Below are positions 1 to 8,192 of a DNA stretch of 64,000 nucleotides, one piece after another. Numbering within the stretch: the first letter of the stretch is position 1; the number at the start of each line of letters is the position of its first letter. The stretch spans positions 62,001 through 126,000 of the forward strand of contig DASWQV010000059.1 of assembly GCA_036403515.1 (NCBI GenBank), written 5' to 3'. The translations under genes were made by a program, and so were the position numbers. The notes under the pieces were generated by a model. The model did not search any database, was not told the origin of the DNA, and saw nothing but the letters and a program-made list of their open reading frames with translations. The DNA comes from VRUE01 sp036403515 (GTDB lineage Bacteria; Actinomycetota; Thermoleophilia; Solirubrobacterales; 70-9).

Positions 1-339
1 GAGCGCCAGCTCGAGGCCCCCGGCCACCGCATAGCCGTCGATCGCCGCGATCAGGGGCTTCGAGACGGTCAGGCCGAGGTCCCAGCGCTCGGCTTTCCAA
101 GATTTCCAGCGCTCGTCCCTGCGCGGCTGGTTGTGCATCTCCTTCAGGTCCGCGCCCGCGGAGAACGCTCGGCCTCCAGCTCCGCTGACGATGCCGACCC
201 GTATCTGCGGATCGGCATCGATCCTTTCGAGTGCTGCTGTCACTTCCCCGTAGGTCGCCGTATCCATCGCGTTGAGCGCGCCGGGCCGGTTGAGGGTCAC
301 CATCCCGACACCCTCCGATTGCTCCTCGATGACTGGCAT
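1..339 (-). CDS. Enoyl-CoA hydratase/isomerase family protein (partial, N-terminal 113 residues)
   Basis: This is a crotonase-fold protein that would hydrate or isomerise enoyl-CoA intermediates in the cytoplasm. The ATG at 339 is preceded by a GAGAGGAG ribosome site. The readable part shows the family pattern: a short N-terminal strand ending NRPGALNAMD, the oxyanion-hole segment AGGRAFSAGADLKEM near residues 56-70, and AIDGYAVAGGLELAL at the cut edge. The gene runs off the left end, so the catalytic acid region is not visible. It lies 43 bases downstream of the permease gene and is probably the last visible gene of an operon headed by the TetR gene near 4.98 kb. Substrate unknown. Confidence 0.85.
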   Translation of the reverse strand, partial: MPVIEEQSEGVGMVTLNRPGALNAMDTATYGEVTAALERIDADPQIRVGIVSGAGGRAFSAGADLKEMHNQPRRDERWKSWKAERWDLGLTVSKPLIAAIDGYAVAGGLELAL

Positions 340-382
340 CTTCACGCTCCTCTCACTCGCGCGGACATCGACGACACACGGT

Positions 383-1870
383 TCACGGTTGAACCCGCCC
401 GGTCGGCCCCGGCGTGTAGGGCGGCACGTCGGCGCGGACGTCGGCCTCCTCCGGCGTCGCCGCCGCGAACAGCTGCCCCGCTTCGACCAGCCGCGCCGGG
501 TTGCGACGCTCCAGGTAGGCGGCTATGACCGCGGCGACGGCGATCGTCGCCAGGGTCGCCCAGATGAAGTAGCGCAGCGGCGAGGGCGGCGTGGGGTGGA
601 CGTTGCCGTAGGTGACTATTCCCACCCCGACGATGCCGATGATCGGCACCACCAGGTGCCGCCAGACCGAGAACTCCGAACGGTGCTGCTCGTAGTAGTA
701 CTTGACCACGCCCACGCCCAGCAGCGCGTAGGCCGCGATGAAGAACAGCGTCGCGATATAGGCGGCCCAGGACGCGAGTTCACCCGGTTCGTAGATCGAG
801 CCGAGGATCAGTGTGATCGCGAGGAACACCACTGTGACCACTACGATCGCCCGCGCGGGGGCGCCCTTGCCGTTGACGTGATCGAACCACCGCGGCAGCA
901 TCCGATCGCGCCCCATCGAGAAGATCATCCGCGAGGCGGCGGTCACGGTGACGATGTTCAGCGCGATGAAGCTGGTCATCACCGCGATGATCGAGAGGGT
1001 GCCCAGGAACGGGCCCGAGAAGGACCTCGCCAGTGTGTCGAACGGCGTGCCGTCGCTCTGCAGGGCTTCGAGCCCCGCTTCGTTGAGCCCGAAGCCGACC
1101 ACTCCCGAGTAGATCAGCAGCACGTAGAAGGCGCCGACGGCGAGCGTCGTGACCAGGACCGCCCGGGGGATCGTTCGCCGCGGTTCATGAGCCTCCTCGC
1201 CGAGCGTGGTCGAGGACTCGAAGCCGACGAAGGCGAAGATCGCGAAGACGAGGCCGTAGATCACGCCGGAGAATCCCAGTGCGCTTTCCGATGGGTCGAA
1301 GGGCTTCAGGCTGAGCCCGTCGGCGCCCCCGTTGAAGAGGACGATCAGCGCGATCACGCCGAAGACGATGATCTCGAAGGCGAGGAAGAAGAGCCCGACG
1401 CGCAGCGACGGGGTGAGGCCGATGACGGTCAGCACCGCGGTGAAGATGATCAGGGCGGCGGCGAGCCACTGCCAGGCGATGCTGACGCCCTGGCCGTCCA
1501 GGTATTCGCTGACGAAGGTGGAGAAGAAGCAGAGCTGGAACGGCAGCAGCAGCACGTAGGCGCCGAACAGCATCACTCCGGTGACGAAGCCGACCTTTGG
1601 CCCGAACGCGTGGGAGAGGTAGTTGTAGAAGGAGCCGGCCGCCGGCAGCTTGCGCGCGAACTCGCCGATGATCACGGCGAGGCACAGCGAGAAGAGCATG
1701 CCGACGAGCATCGCGAAGGGAGAGGCAAAGCCGCTCTCGCTCGCGATGAAGACGAATCCGGCGGTGGCGCCCGCCGCCGGGCCGATCAGCGCCGCCGATT
1801 GCACGACCGCGCCTCCGAGGCCAGTGGATCCTCCGCGCAGTGTGGAGACCCGGTGTGATGTCGACTCCAT
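383..1870 (-). CDS. APC-family amino acid/polyamine permease
   Basis: A 495-residue integral membrane protein with about twelve hydrophobic segments, the usual size and layout of amino acid-polyamine-organocation transporters. The first helix carries the motif GPAAGATAGFVFIASESG, and a GEFARKLPAAGSFYNYLSHAFG segment follows near residues 68-90, typical of APC helix 3. Its position between an acyl-CoA ligase and an enoyl-CoA hydratase suggests that it imports an amino acid, amine or acid feeding that pathway; the substrate cannot be read from sequence. It is 57 bases downstream of the ligase gene and probably in the same transcript. Confidence 0.88.
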   Translation of the reverse strand: MESTSHRVSTLRGGSTGLGGAVVQSAALIGPAAGATAGFVFIASESGFASPFAMLVGMLFSLCLAVIIGEFARKLPAAGSFYNYLSHAFGPKVGFVTGVMLFGAYVLLLPFQLCFFSTFVSEYLDGQGVSIAWQWLAAALIIFTAVLTVIGLTPSLRVGLFFLAFEIIVFGVIALIVLFNGGADGLSLKPFDPSESALGFSGVIYGLVFAIFAFVGFESSTTLGEEAHEPRRTIPRAVLVTTLAVGAFYVLLIYSGVVGFGLNEAGLEALQSDGTPFDTLARSFSGPFLGTLSIIAVMTSFIALNIVTVTAASRMIFSMGRDRMLPRWFDHVNGKGAPARAIVVVTVVFLAITLILGSIYEPGELASWAAYIATLFFIAAYALLGVGVVKYYYEQHRSEFSVWRHLVVPIIGIVGVGIVTYGNVHPTPPSPLRYFIWATLATIAVAAVIAAYLERRNPARLVEAGQLFAAATPEEADVRADVPPYTPGPTGRVQP

Positions 1871-1927
1871 GCCTTACCTCACTTCCATTTGTCGTCAGCG
1901 GTCGCTCATCTCAGGACGGCCATCGGT

Positions 1928-3568
1928 TCAACTTCTCCTGTTCCAGTCGGGCAGCTCGCGGTCGCGGTCCCAGGCGCCGGCGAGCGGGTCCTCGACTTCC
2001 GCGACGAGGGCGCTCTTCTTGACGCGCATCGAGGGGGTGCGCGGGAACGGCTCGGCCCGGTACTCGATGTAGCGGGGGACCTTGTGCTTGGCGAGGCGGT
2101 CGCGGCAGAACTCGACCAGGGCCGCCGGCGTGACGACGCCCGGGGATGCCTCCTCGACGAGCGCCACGTACGCCTTGACCTCCTCGCCTCGCAACTCGTC
2201 GGGCACCGCCACGACCGCCGCCTCGAGCACGGACGGGTGGGAGCGCAGGACGTTCTCGACCTCCGCCGCGGCGACGTTCTCGCCGGCGCGGCGCACGATG
2301 TCCTTCTTGCGGCCGAGGAAGTAGAGGTAGCCGGCCTCGTCGCGGCGCGCCAGGTCGCCGCTGCGCAGCCAGCCGTCGCTGAGCGCCTCCGCCGTCGCCT
2401 CGGGCCGGTTGAGGTAGCCGCGCATCATGCCCGGCGCCTTGATCAGCACCTCGCCGGGCTGGTCGAGGCCGACCTCGCGGCCCTCGTCGTCGACAAGCCG
2501 GATCTCGACGCCCGGGCAGGGCAGCCCGATCGATCCCGAGCCCGTCATCGCCTCGGCATGCTCGGGCGGCATCGCTACGACCAGCCCCGACTCGGTCAAG
2601 CCGTATCCCTCGACCCAGGGGAAGCCCCAGCGCTCGACGAACTCGGCATGGAGCTGGGCCGGTATTCCTATGTGAAGCGCGAGCTCGACCAGATGCTGGC
2701 GCTCCTCGGGCCGCGGCTCGGCCTTGAGCAGCAGGGCCGGGATTGAGGCGAGGGCAAACAGCCGCGTGACCCGGTGCTGGACGACGACCGGCCAGAAGCG
2801 GGAGACGCTGAACCGCCGCATCGTCACCAGCGGGGCGCCGGCTCTCAGCGAGGCAAGGAACAGCCAGGGCGGGTCGTTGTAGAAGAACTGCAGGCAGCAG
2901 AGCAGGCGGTCGTCCTCGTCGAGTCCGTAGAGGCCTAGGTAGAGCTCGACGAAACGGATCCAGTAGTCGTGAGCGACCATGCATCCCTTCGGTGGCCCGG
3001 TCGTCCCGGAGGTGTAGTAGACGTTGGTGATCGCGTCCGGATCGGCGCTGACATCGGCGAGCCGCAGCGGGCCGGAGTTGCCCGCGTAGCGCGCCAGGCC
3101 GTCGGGCTCCTCACCGTCCACGACGAGGACCTCGGTCCTGGCGGAGCCGGCCACCGCCCGGATCAGCTCCTCGTGATCGGGGCCGCAGATGGCGAGCTTG
3201 GCGGCCGAATCGCGAACGATGTGGCCGGCGTCATGCTCGCCCGCCGAGGTGTTGATCGAGACGAGGGCGGCCCCGCAGGCGTTGACGGCGAGCCAGGCGA
3301 CCATGAACTCGGCCCGGTTCTCGAGCATGATCAGGACCCGGTCGCCGGGGCCGATCCTGCTCGAGAGATAGCCGGCGAAAGTCTCCACGGCGGCGCGGAA
3401 TTGCCCCCGGGTGACGACCACGCCGTCCTCGAAGATGAAGACCGGTTTGGCAGGGCCCCGATCCAGCGCTTCGCGGACCAGGGTGATGATGTCGGCGGGC
3501 AGGCTCGCGGCGGCGGGATCGAGTGGGGCCCAGGCGGCCTCGACGCGATTCGCCGGCGCCGGGGTCAT
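1928..3568 (-). CDS. AMP-dependent acyl-CoA synthetase/ligase
   Basis: A 546-residue ANL-superfamily enzyme that adenylates a carboxylic acid and transfers it to CoA. The P-loop-like motif YYTSGTTGPPKG, the GYGLTES motif, the hinge region GWLRSGDLARRDEAGYLYF and GRKKDIVRRAGENV are all present in order. The C-terminal lysine motif reads FPRTPSMRVKKSAL, with Met where many relatives have Gly. The ATG at 3568 overlaps the stop of the upstream hydrolase gene as ATGA, which fixes the start and indicates translational coupling. Context suggests activation of the acid released by the lactonase-like hydrolase or imported by the permease. Substrate unknown. Confidence 0.88.
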   Translation of the reverse strand: MTPAPANRVEAAWAPLDPAAASLPADIITLVREALDRGPAKPVFIFEDGVVVTRGQFRAAVETFAGYLSSRIGPGDRVLIMLENRAEFMVAWLAVNACGAALVSINTSAGEHDAGHIVRDSAAKLAICGPDHEELIRAVAGSARTEVLVVDGEEPDGLARYAGNSGPLRLADVSADPDAITNVYYTSGTTGPPKGCMVAHDYWIRFVELYLGLYGLDEDDRLLCCLQFFYNDPPWLFLASLRAGAPLVTMRRFSVSRFWPVVVQHRVTRLFALASIPALLLKAEPRPEERQHLVELALHIGIPAQLHAEFVERWGFPWVEGYGLTESGLVVAMPPEHAEAMTGSGSIGLPCPGVEIRLVDDEGREVGLDQPGEVLIKAPGMMRGYLNRPEATAEALSDGWLRSGDLARRDEAGYLYFLGRKKDIVRRAGENVAAAEVENVLRSHPSVLEAAVVAVPDELRGEEVKAYVALVEEASPGVVTPAALVEFCRDRLAKHKVPRYIEYRAEPFPRTPSMRVKKSALVAEVEDPLAGAWDRDRELPDWNRRS

Positions 3569-4347
3569 TCGTAGCAGCGCTCCGGCGCCACCAGGGTCTT
3601 CTGCGGCCACTCGAGGTCGTGGGTGAAGATCAGCTCGGCGTTGTCGTGCCGCTGCAGCCGGCGTATTCGCCGCCAGCTCGAGACCATCGCATCGGGGTTC
3701 CAGACGATCCCTGGGAGGACGTTCTCGTCGATGTTGCGGGGCAGGTAGGCGGCATCGGCGACGAGGATCAGGGAGCGGCCTTCGTCTAGGCGCACGAGCA
3801 TCGATTGATGGCCGGCGGTGTGGCCGGGGGTGGGGAAGAGCACGATCCTGCCGTCGTCGAAGAGGTCCAGGTCACCTTCGACTTCCACCCACTCGACCGG
3901 ATGGTCGAAATCGGCGGGCAGGTAGATCTCTCGCTGGTAGACCGGCGGCCAGTGCGCGAACTCGAGCTCGCGGCGCTGGGCGTAGAAGGTCGACTCGGTG
4001 AAGAACTCGATCCCACCGGCGTGGTCGTAGTGGAGGTGTGAGAGGACGACGTGGTCGATGTCAGATGGGGCAAAGCCGGCCGCCTCGAGCTGGCTGACGA
4101 CGTCGTCCCCCTCCTCCATGGTCACCTCGAAGGCATCGGCGGCCTCGCCAAGGCGTGCCCTCGGATCGTTGATCAGAGAGGGGTGGCCACCGGTGTCAAA
4201 CAGTACGTTGCCGTTTGGATGCGTAACGACGTAGAAGAAGTAGGGAATCTCCACCTTGGTCCCGACTTCGGGATGGAAGGGGTCGAAGACGGACATGTCG
4301 GCGATCTCACCGCCACCGTGAAACGCGTGCACGCGGACGTCCGCCAT
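3565..4347 (-). CDS. Metallo-beta-lactamase-fold hydrolase, N-acyl homoserine lactonase-like
   Basis: A 260-residue MBL-fold enzyme. The dinuclear zinc signature HLHYDHAGG is present, followed by GHTAGH and the downstream Asp in LVADAAY, with a final conserved His in FTHDLEW. Length and motif layout fit the AiiA-type lactonases that open homoserine-lactone rings, but many lactonases and esterases share this layout. The ATG at 4347 has a strong AGGAGG ribosome site and begins one base after the TetR stop. Lying between a TetR regulator and an acyl-CoA ligase, it could hydrolyse a lactone or ester so that the ligase can activate the acid. Quorum quenching is possible but unproven. Confidence 0.8.
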   Translation of the reverse strand: MADVRVHAFHGGGEIADMSVFDPFHPEVGTKVEIPYFFYVVTHPNGNVLFDTGGHPSLINDPRARLGEAADAFEVTMEEGDDVVSQLEAAGFAPSDIDHVVLSHLHYDHAGGIEFFTESTFYAQRRELEFAHWPPVYQREIYLPADFDHPVEWVEVEGDLDLFDDGRIVLFPTPGHTAGHQSMLVRLDEGRSLILVADAAYLPRNIDENVLPGIVWNPDAMVSSWRRIRRLQRHDNAELIFTHDLEWPQKTLVAPERCYE

Positions 4348-4348
4348 C

Positions 4349-4981
4349 TCAGCCCTCCTTTCCGCGCGCGCTGGGCGCGGGCGGGTTCGAAACGGGCTCG
4401 GCCCCGCAGCCGGCCATCGCCAGGGCGAACCCGGCCAGTTCGTCGGCAATCGCCGGCAGTGAGGTGGGCCCCGCGGGTGTGTACCAGTAGGTGATGCCAT
4501 TGCACATCTGGATCGCGGCGAGCCGGAAGAGTTTCTGCTCACCGATGTGGAAGTCGCCGACGGCCACACCCCGGGCGATCACCTCGGCCCAGAGCTGCTC
4601 GTAGCTGTCGCGGAGCTTGACGATGCGGGCGCGGTTGGAATGATCGAGGGAGCGGATCTCCGCATCGCCGACGTAGGCATCGAGGAGGTTCTCGCCGTTG
4701 TAGACGACGTGCGCGCGGGCCAGGCCGGCGAGTTCCTCGGGCGGGCTGCCCGCCTCCGCCAGCGCGCCGCGGGCCCCTTCGATCAGCTCGTGCATGGCGT
4801 CGCGCATGATCGTCAGCAGCAGGTCCTGCTTGCTGCCCATGTGGTGGTAGAGCGCCGCGGTGGTGACCCCGGCGTCGTCGGCGATCTCGCGGATCCCGGT
4901 GGCCGCGTAGCCGCGGGCGGCGAAAAGGCGGACGGCAGCGTCCCGGATGCGTGTCCCGGTATCGGCGGCTTTCTTGCTTAC
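4349..4981 (-). CDS. TetR-family transcriptional regulator (start codon unclear)
   Basis: A TetR-type repressor, probably controlling the downstream hydrolase-ligase-permease-hydratase operon. The DNA-binding helix-turn-helix is visible as REIADDAGVTTAALYHHMGS just upstream of the ATG at 4840, so that ATG cannot be the real start because it would remove half of the HTH. In this frame no ATG, GTG or TTG codon exists between 4840 and beyond 5100. The region just upstream contains three tandem ATCG units (about 4982-4993), where gain of one unit would bring a TTG preceded by GAGG-like sequence into frame. The true start is therefore undetermined; the right coordinate is only approximate. Confidence 0.75.
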   Translation of the reverse strand, partial: VSKKAADTGTRIRDAAVRLFAARGYAATGIREIADDAGVTTAALYHHMGSKQDLLLTIMRDAMHELIEGARGALAEAGSPPEELAGLARAHVVYNGENLLDAYVGDAEIRSLDHSNRARIVKLRDSYEQLWAEVIARGVAVGDFHIGEQKLFRLAAIQMCNGITYWYTPAGPTSLPAIADELAGFALAMAGCGAEPVSNPPAPSARGKEG

Positions 4982-5040
4982 CGATCGATCGATAACCTCA
5001 AGGTAGCAACCGACGCCGTGCGGGTCAAACCCGCTTGGGG

Positions 5041-5083
5041 AGCCCGGGGCCCGCCGCCCAGAAGACGGGGCGGGTCCCGGGCT
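5041..5083 (-). terminator. GC-rich hairpin downstream of the small membrane protein gene
   Basis: An inverted repeat (about 16 paired bases with one mismatch and one extra base, loop of about 9) lies 15 bases after the stop codon at 5098. It has no U-tract, as is common in GC-rich actinobacteria. It separates the small membrane gene from the TetR operon. Confidence 0.55.
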
Positions 5084-5097
5084 CTGCGGCTTTCTGC

Positions 5098-5418
5098 CTA
5101 GCGGGCCCCGTCGCGGGTTTCGCCGCGCTCGTCATACGGCTCACGCGAACCAGACTTCGCCAAGCCGCGGCTGACCATGTAGCCCACCGCCACGATGGCG
5201 ACATAGAGCCATGCCTGCCGGGCGATGAACTCGTCGGTCCCTGGTGCGGTGTCGCCACCCTTGATCGTGGCGGCGCTGATCAGGATCCCCACGATCACGG
5301 CCACCATCGCCCAGAACTCGGTCGTCTTCAGCGAGTTCTTGGTCTCCGTCGTCAGTCGCCGTGGCACCGCTCTCACCCCGTCACCCGACGACACCGGACG
5401 TGCTGTTCGAGCCTCCAT
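5098..5418 (-). CDS. Small two-helix membrane protein, unknown function
   Basis: A 106-residue protein with two hydrophobic segments (about residues 36-54 and 70-86) separated by a short loop rich in Asp and Thr, and a charged C-terminal tail. The ATG at 5418 has an AAGGAGG ribosome site eight bases upstream, so the in-frame extension further upstream is not used. No family is recognised. A GTTT-N16-GGGTAC promoter lies about 130 bases upstream, the same type that precedes several stress genes in this window, so expression under stress is a reasonable guess. Confidence 0.7.
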   Translation of the reverse strand: MEARTARPVSSGDGVRAVPRRLTTETKNSLKTTEFWAMVAVIVGILISAATIKGGDTAPGTDEFIARQAWLYVAIVAVGYMVSRGLAKSGSREPYDERGETRDGAR

Positions 5419-5546
5419 GAGTCCTCCTTGTCGATTGTCTGTGGGGAGGCTTCGATCAACCGGCCGGACTGTCCGGTGGACCCGAATGTCTCCGCGCAAG
5501 CCTCGACACAAGTCGCATGGCGCCTGCATCCAGTCTCCCGGGGTGG

Positions 5547-5572
5547 GTACCCCCCGCAGCCGGGAGCAAAAC
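5547..5572 (-). promoter_or_regulatory. SigB/SigF-like promoter for the small membrane protein gene
   Basis: Minus-strand GTTT (5572-5569), 16-base spacer, GGGTAC (5552-5547). The pattern resembles the GTTT/GGGTAN promoters of actinobacterial general-stress sigma factors and has the same spacing as those at 10232 and 18079. Confidence 0.5.
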
Positions 5573-5632
5573 GGCTGAGGACGGGTCTGCCGATGACCGT
5601 CATCGCATGCGGGCCACCAGGTGACCCTACGT

Positions 5633-5658
5633 GGTTGATGGCTGCCGGACCGGGGTAC
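5633..5658 (+). promoter_or_regulatory. SigB/SigF-like promoter for the DUF4383 gene
   Basis: GGTT (5633-5636), 16-base spacer, GGGTAC (5653-5658), leaving a leader of about 40 bases before the ATG at 5705. The -35 box differs from GTTT at one base. Confidence 0.42.
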
Positions 5659-5704
5659 AACGGGACCGGTTCACATCGAGCACGCCTAACCAAGGAGTCG
5701 GTCA

Positions 5705-6136
5705 ATGAATGACAGCTACAGTCCCGCCAGCCTCTACGCTGGCCTGATCGGAGCCGTGCTTTTGATCGCCGGGATCATCGGCTTCTTCTACAGCTCTTCG
5801 TTTGGCAGCCCCGGGGAAGTCGACGCGGTGATCGGTGTGCTCGACGTGAACGCCTGGCACAACATCGTCCACATACTGAGTGGCCTCCTCGGCGTCCTCG
5901 CCTTCCGCGCCGGCGCCCAGGCCTCGCGTACCTATGCGCTCGTATTCGGGCTGGTCTACGTGGTGGTGGCGATCTGGGGCCTGATTCTCGGCAACCACGA
6001 GTCGATTCTCGGCTTCCTCCCGGTCAACACCGAGGACAACATCCTCCATGTGATCCTCGGCGTGCTTGGTGTTGGCGCTTACGCCGCGAGCGACCCGCGC
6101 CGGGAAGCAAGCGCGCCGCGCGGTCACCCCGCCTGA
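5705..6136 (+). CDS. DUF4383 family membrane protein
   Basis: A 143-residue membrane protein with four hydrophobic helices (about residues 10-30, 50-68, 74-95 and 112-130). The internal NAWHNIVHILSGLLG and repeated NILHVILG segments match the DUF4383 pattern in which the Asn-Ile-x-His motif occurs twice. AAGGAG precedes the ATG at 5705. Function unknown; members are common in stress-rich regions of actinobacterial genomes. It converges with folE, whose stop lies 9 bases away. Confidence 0.82.
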   Translation: MNDSYSPASLYAGLIGAVLLIAGIIGFFYSSSFGSPGEVDAVIGVLDVNAWHNIVHILSGLLGVLAFRAGAQASRTYALVFGLVYVVVAIWGLILGNHESILGFLPVNTEDNILHVILGVLGVGAYAASDPRREASAPRGHPA

Positions 6137-6145
6137 GGGCCGCAT

Positions 6146-6784
6146 TCACCGTTCACTTCTCGTCGTCAGGGCGAGGAACTCCTGGCGGGTCCGGGGATCG
6201 TCGCGAACCTGGCCGTGCAGGGCGGATGTCACCGTCGTCGCACCGAACTTCTGCACGCCTCGCATCGACATGCAGAGGTGCTCGGCCTCGAGCACGACGC
6301 CGACGCCCTTCGGCTCCAGCTGCTCCTGAACCCAGTCGGCGATTTGGGTGGTCAGGCGCTCCTGGACCTGAAGGTCGCGCGCGAACAGCTCCACCACCCG
6401 GGCAAGCTTGGAGAGGCCGACGATCCGCTCGCCAGGAAGGTAGGCGACGTGAGCGAGGCCGTGAAAGGGGAGCATGTGGTGCATGCAGAGCGAGTGGAAG
6501 GGAATCGCCTTGACCAGGACCAGCTCGTCATAGCCCTCTTCATTGGCGAAGGTGGTCGGTTGAAAGGGCTGGGGCGTCAGCAGCTCGACGTAGGCGTCGA
6601 CCATGCGCCGCGGCGTCTCGCGCAGACCCTCCGACCCGAGGTCGGCGCCGAGGGCGGCGAGCAGGTCGGCCGCCGCGCGCTCCGCCGCTGCGCGGTCGAC
6701 CTCGCGGTCGCGCCCAACGACGCCACCCGGTCGACCACCATTGAGCGAGGCTCGCATGCGGACATTGGCGTCCGCCGACGGCAA
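6146..6784 (-). CDS. folE: GTP cyclohydrolase I
   Basis: A 212-residue enzyme that converts GTP to 7,8-dihydroneopterin triphosphate, the first step of tetrahydrofolate synthesis. The zinc-site segment SLCMHHMLPF and the partner EHLCMSMRGVQKFGA are intact, as are the substrate segments GLSKLARVVELFARDLQVQERLT and QIADWVQ. The N-terminus has 20-30 extra residues compared with the shortest homologues; an internal ATG at residue 10 is a possible alternative start. No other folate gene adjoins it, so it appears to be a stand-alone gene here. Confidence 0.95.
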   Translation of the reverse strand: MPSADANVRMRASLNGGRPGGVVGRDREVDRAAAERAAADLLAALGADLGSEGLRETPRRMVDAYVELLTPQPFQPTTFANEEGYDELVLVKAIPFHSLCMHHMLPFHGLAHVAYLPGERIVGLSKLARVVELFARDLQVQERLTTQIADWVQEQLEPKGVGVVLEAEHLCMSMRGVQKFGATTVTSALHGQVRDDPRTRQEFLALTTRSER

Positions 6785-6788
6785 GTTC

Positions 6789-6926
6789 TTACCTCAGCTC
6801 TTTGATGCACTTCGGAGGTCGTCGCAACGCAGGTCGAGATTCTGCCGCCTCGCGACGAAAGGCGGCAAGATCGAGAAGTGTGTGATCTCGCTTGAGGTCG
6901 ACCCGGAGATCGATGTCGCTTTCGCA
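6789..6926 (-). pseudogene. Remnant of a minimal nucleotidyltransferase (MNT-type antitoxin domain)
   Basis: About 45 codons read in one frame contain ESDIDLRVDLKRDHTLLDLA, which resembles the catalytic strand SDIDLLVDL and following helix of MNT-type nucleotidyltransferases (MntA-like). The N-terminal GSxARG loop and the rest of the domain are missing, and the frame ends at TAA 6791-6789. No start codon or ribosome site was found. It sits next to a frameshifted PIN-domain gene, in keeping with a decayed toxin-antitoxin patch. This is a fragment assignment from one motif. Confidence 0.5.
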
Positions 6927-6946
6927 GGGTTGGCAATGATGCGGGC

Positions 6947-7368
6947 TCAGGAGCCTTCCGGCAATAATTCCAATGCCTCGACGTGCCGGGGCCGCATCGT
7001 GCCGAAGTGGCGATGATCCAGGGTGGCTAGCTTCGACTCGTCCAGTCGCTCGACGGTCGCCATCACGCTGGCATCCACGATGCCGACCTTGAGGTCGGCA
7101 TATTTGCGCTGGAGGTCCAGACAGCGCTCCAAGTCCTCGCGCGTCGGGTGCTCGACGCCATATGCGCCTTCAAGCACATCCTGAAGGAAGGCAAGCCATA
7201 CATCAGCCGTGAGCCGTTCATGGCACCAGTAGTCAAGCTCGCCGAAAACAAGTACTGGGACCACAGGTTCTTCGCCGGAGCTCGCGATTAGAGCCGCGCA
7301 CCTTTCGTGATCCGGTCGGCGGCATCGAGGGCTGCGAGGAGCACGCTCGTATCGAGGACGAGCGCCAC
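6947..7368 (-). pseudogene. PIN-domain toxin (VapC-like), frameshifted
   Basis: Translation from GTG 7368 gives ALVLDTSVLLAALDAADR, the N-terminal strand of a PIN-domain ribonuclease with its first catalytic Asp, then stops at TAA. A neighbouring frame continues the same protein as DHERCAALIASSGEEP and on to an ATLDHRHFGTM segment at the C-terminus. The two frames join at about 7309-7316, where one base appears to be missing. The GTG begins directly after the antitoxin stop. Either the toxin is inactivated, leaving an antitoxin without its partner, or the assembly has a one-base error here. Confidence 0.75.
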
Positions 7369-7584
7369 CTATGCGGGCGGCCGGGCAATCGGCTCGGTCG
7401 CGGTCTTCGCTGCGCTCAAGCCGTCGGTCGAGCGACCCAAGCCCAACCGGGGGGAAGCTGCTCGCGCCGTTGCAACGGGCCTCTCTTCGTGTTCACGCCG
7501 GGAGACAATGAAGTCAAGCACCGGCTCCACTTCGGAGTCCGGAAGCTCGTCAAGCAGGCGATGGGCCTTCTCACGGGTCGTCAT
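7369..7584 (-). CDS. Probable antitoxin of a VapBC-like pair
   Basis: A 71-residue protein starting at ATG 7584 with the segment REKAHRLLDELPDSEVEPVL, a helical pattern common among small antitoxins of the DUF2281-like group. Its stop is immediately followed by the GTG of the PIN-domain gene, the usual antitoxin-toxin order. The tail is Pro/Arg/Ala-rich and would be the toxin-binding part. The toxin reading frame is broken, so this gene may persist as a solitary antitoxin. Family assignment rests on context and one segment. Confidence 0.6.
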   Translation of the reverse strand: MTTREKAHRLLDELPDSEVEPVLDFIVSRREHEERPVATARAASPRLGLGRSTDGLSAAKTATEPIARPPA

Positions 7585-7719
7585 TGCCAAAGGGTAGCGC
7601 TCGATCTCAAGGAACTGCACATGGGAAATCGGATAGAGCTGCTCGCAAGTCGGCTGATCGTCACCTGCGCGGCCTGATGGGACTGCTCGACAAGTCGTGC
7701 AGTGCAACATCGACGACAT

Positions 7720-8047
7720 CTACGCCGGATCGAGCAGGCGCTCGACGACCAGCACGTCTCGCCAGGCGCCATCGAGCTGGGCGTGGCGGCGGTGGAGACC
7801 TACGGAGTCAAAGCCGCAGCGCTCGGCGGCTGTAGGGCGCGAGGCCCGCCCAGCCGAGGACGCTCATGCCTACCACGCTCACCAGCAGTGGAAATTCCGC
7901 GTTGTCGATCCGCCCGCTGAAGTCTTGCGGGGATCGCGGCTCTGTCTCAAAAGTCGAGCCTCGTTCCGCGATTGCGGTGTTGTAGATCGCGCATACCGCG
8001 TCGATGTCCTCAGCTACGGCGCCGCGCACGAATGCCTTCCTGCTCAT
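7720..8047 (-). pseudogene. GNAT acetyltransferase with internal deletion and frame change
   Basis: From ATG 8047 the protein reads as the N-terminal part of a phosphinothricin-type GNAT acetyltransferase (IYNTAIAERGSTFETEP, a typical FETEP segment) up to residue about 75. It then passes into another frame that encodes the C-terminal part (ERCGFDSVGLHRHAQLDGAW, then RDVLVVERLL) and ends at TAG 7722-7720. The central acetyl-CoA binding region (R/Q-x-x-G-x-G/A) is missing, about 60 residues compared with complete members. The gene can hardly be functional. Confidence 0.72.
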
Positions 8048-8192
8048 ACCCAGCATTCTCGACGCCGGCCGCTCGACGAACAATGGCCGCGTGGCCAAGG
8101 TGGACTATCCGGTCGTCCACATCCACGGCATCTGTCGACCGATGACTTACCGAGCTCGATGCGCTGAAAGGTAGTGCGTGGTCAGCGCCCGG

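Noticed and set aside
272..1858. Open frame of over 500 codons on the plus strand opposite the permease
   Set aside because: Arg/Asp/Gly-rich low-complexity translation with no motif; the minus strand encodes a clear APC permease.
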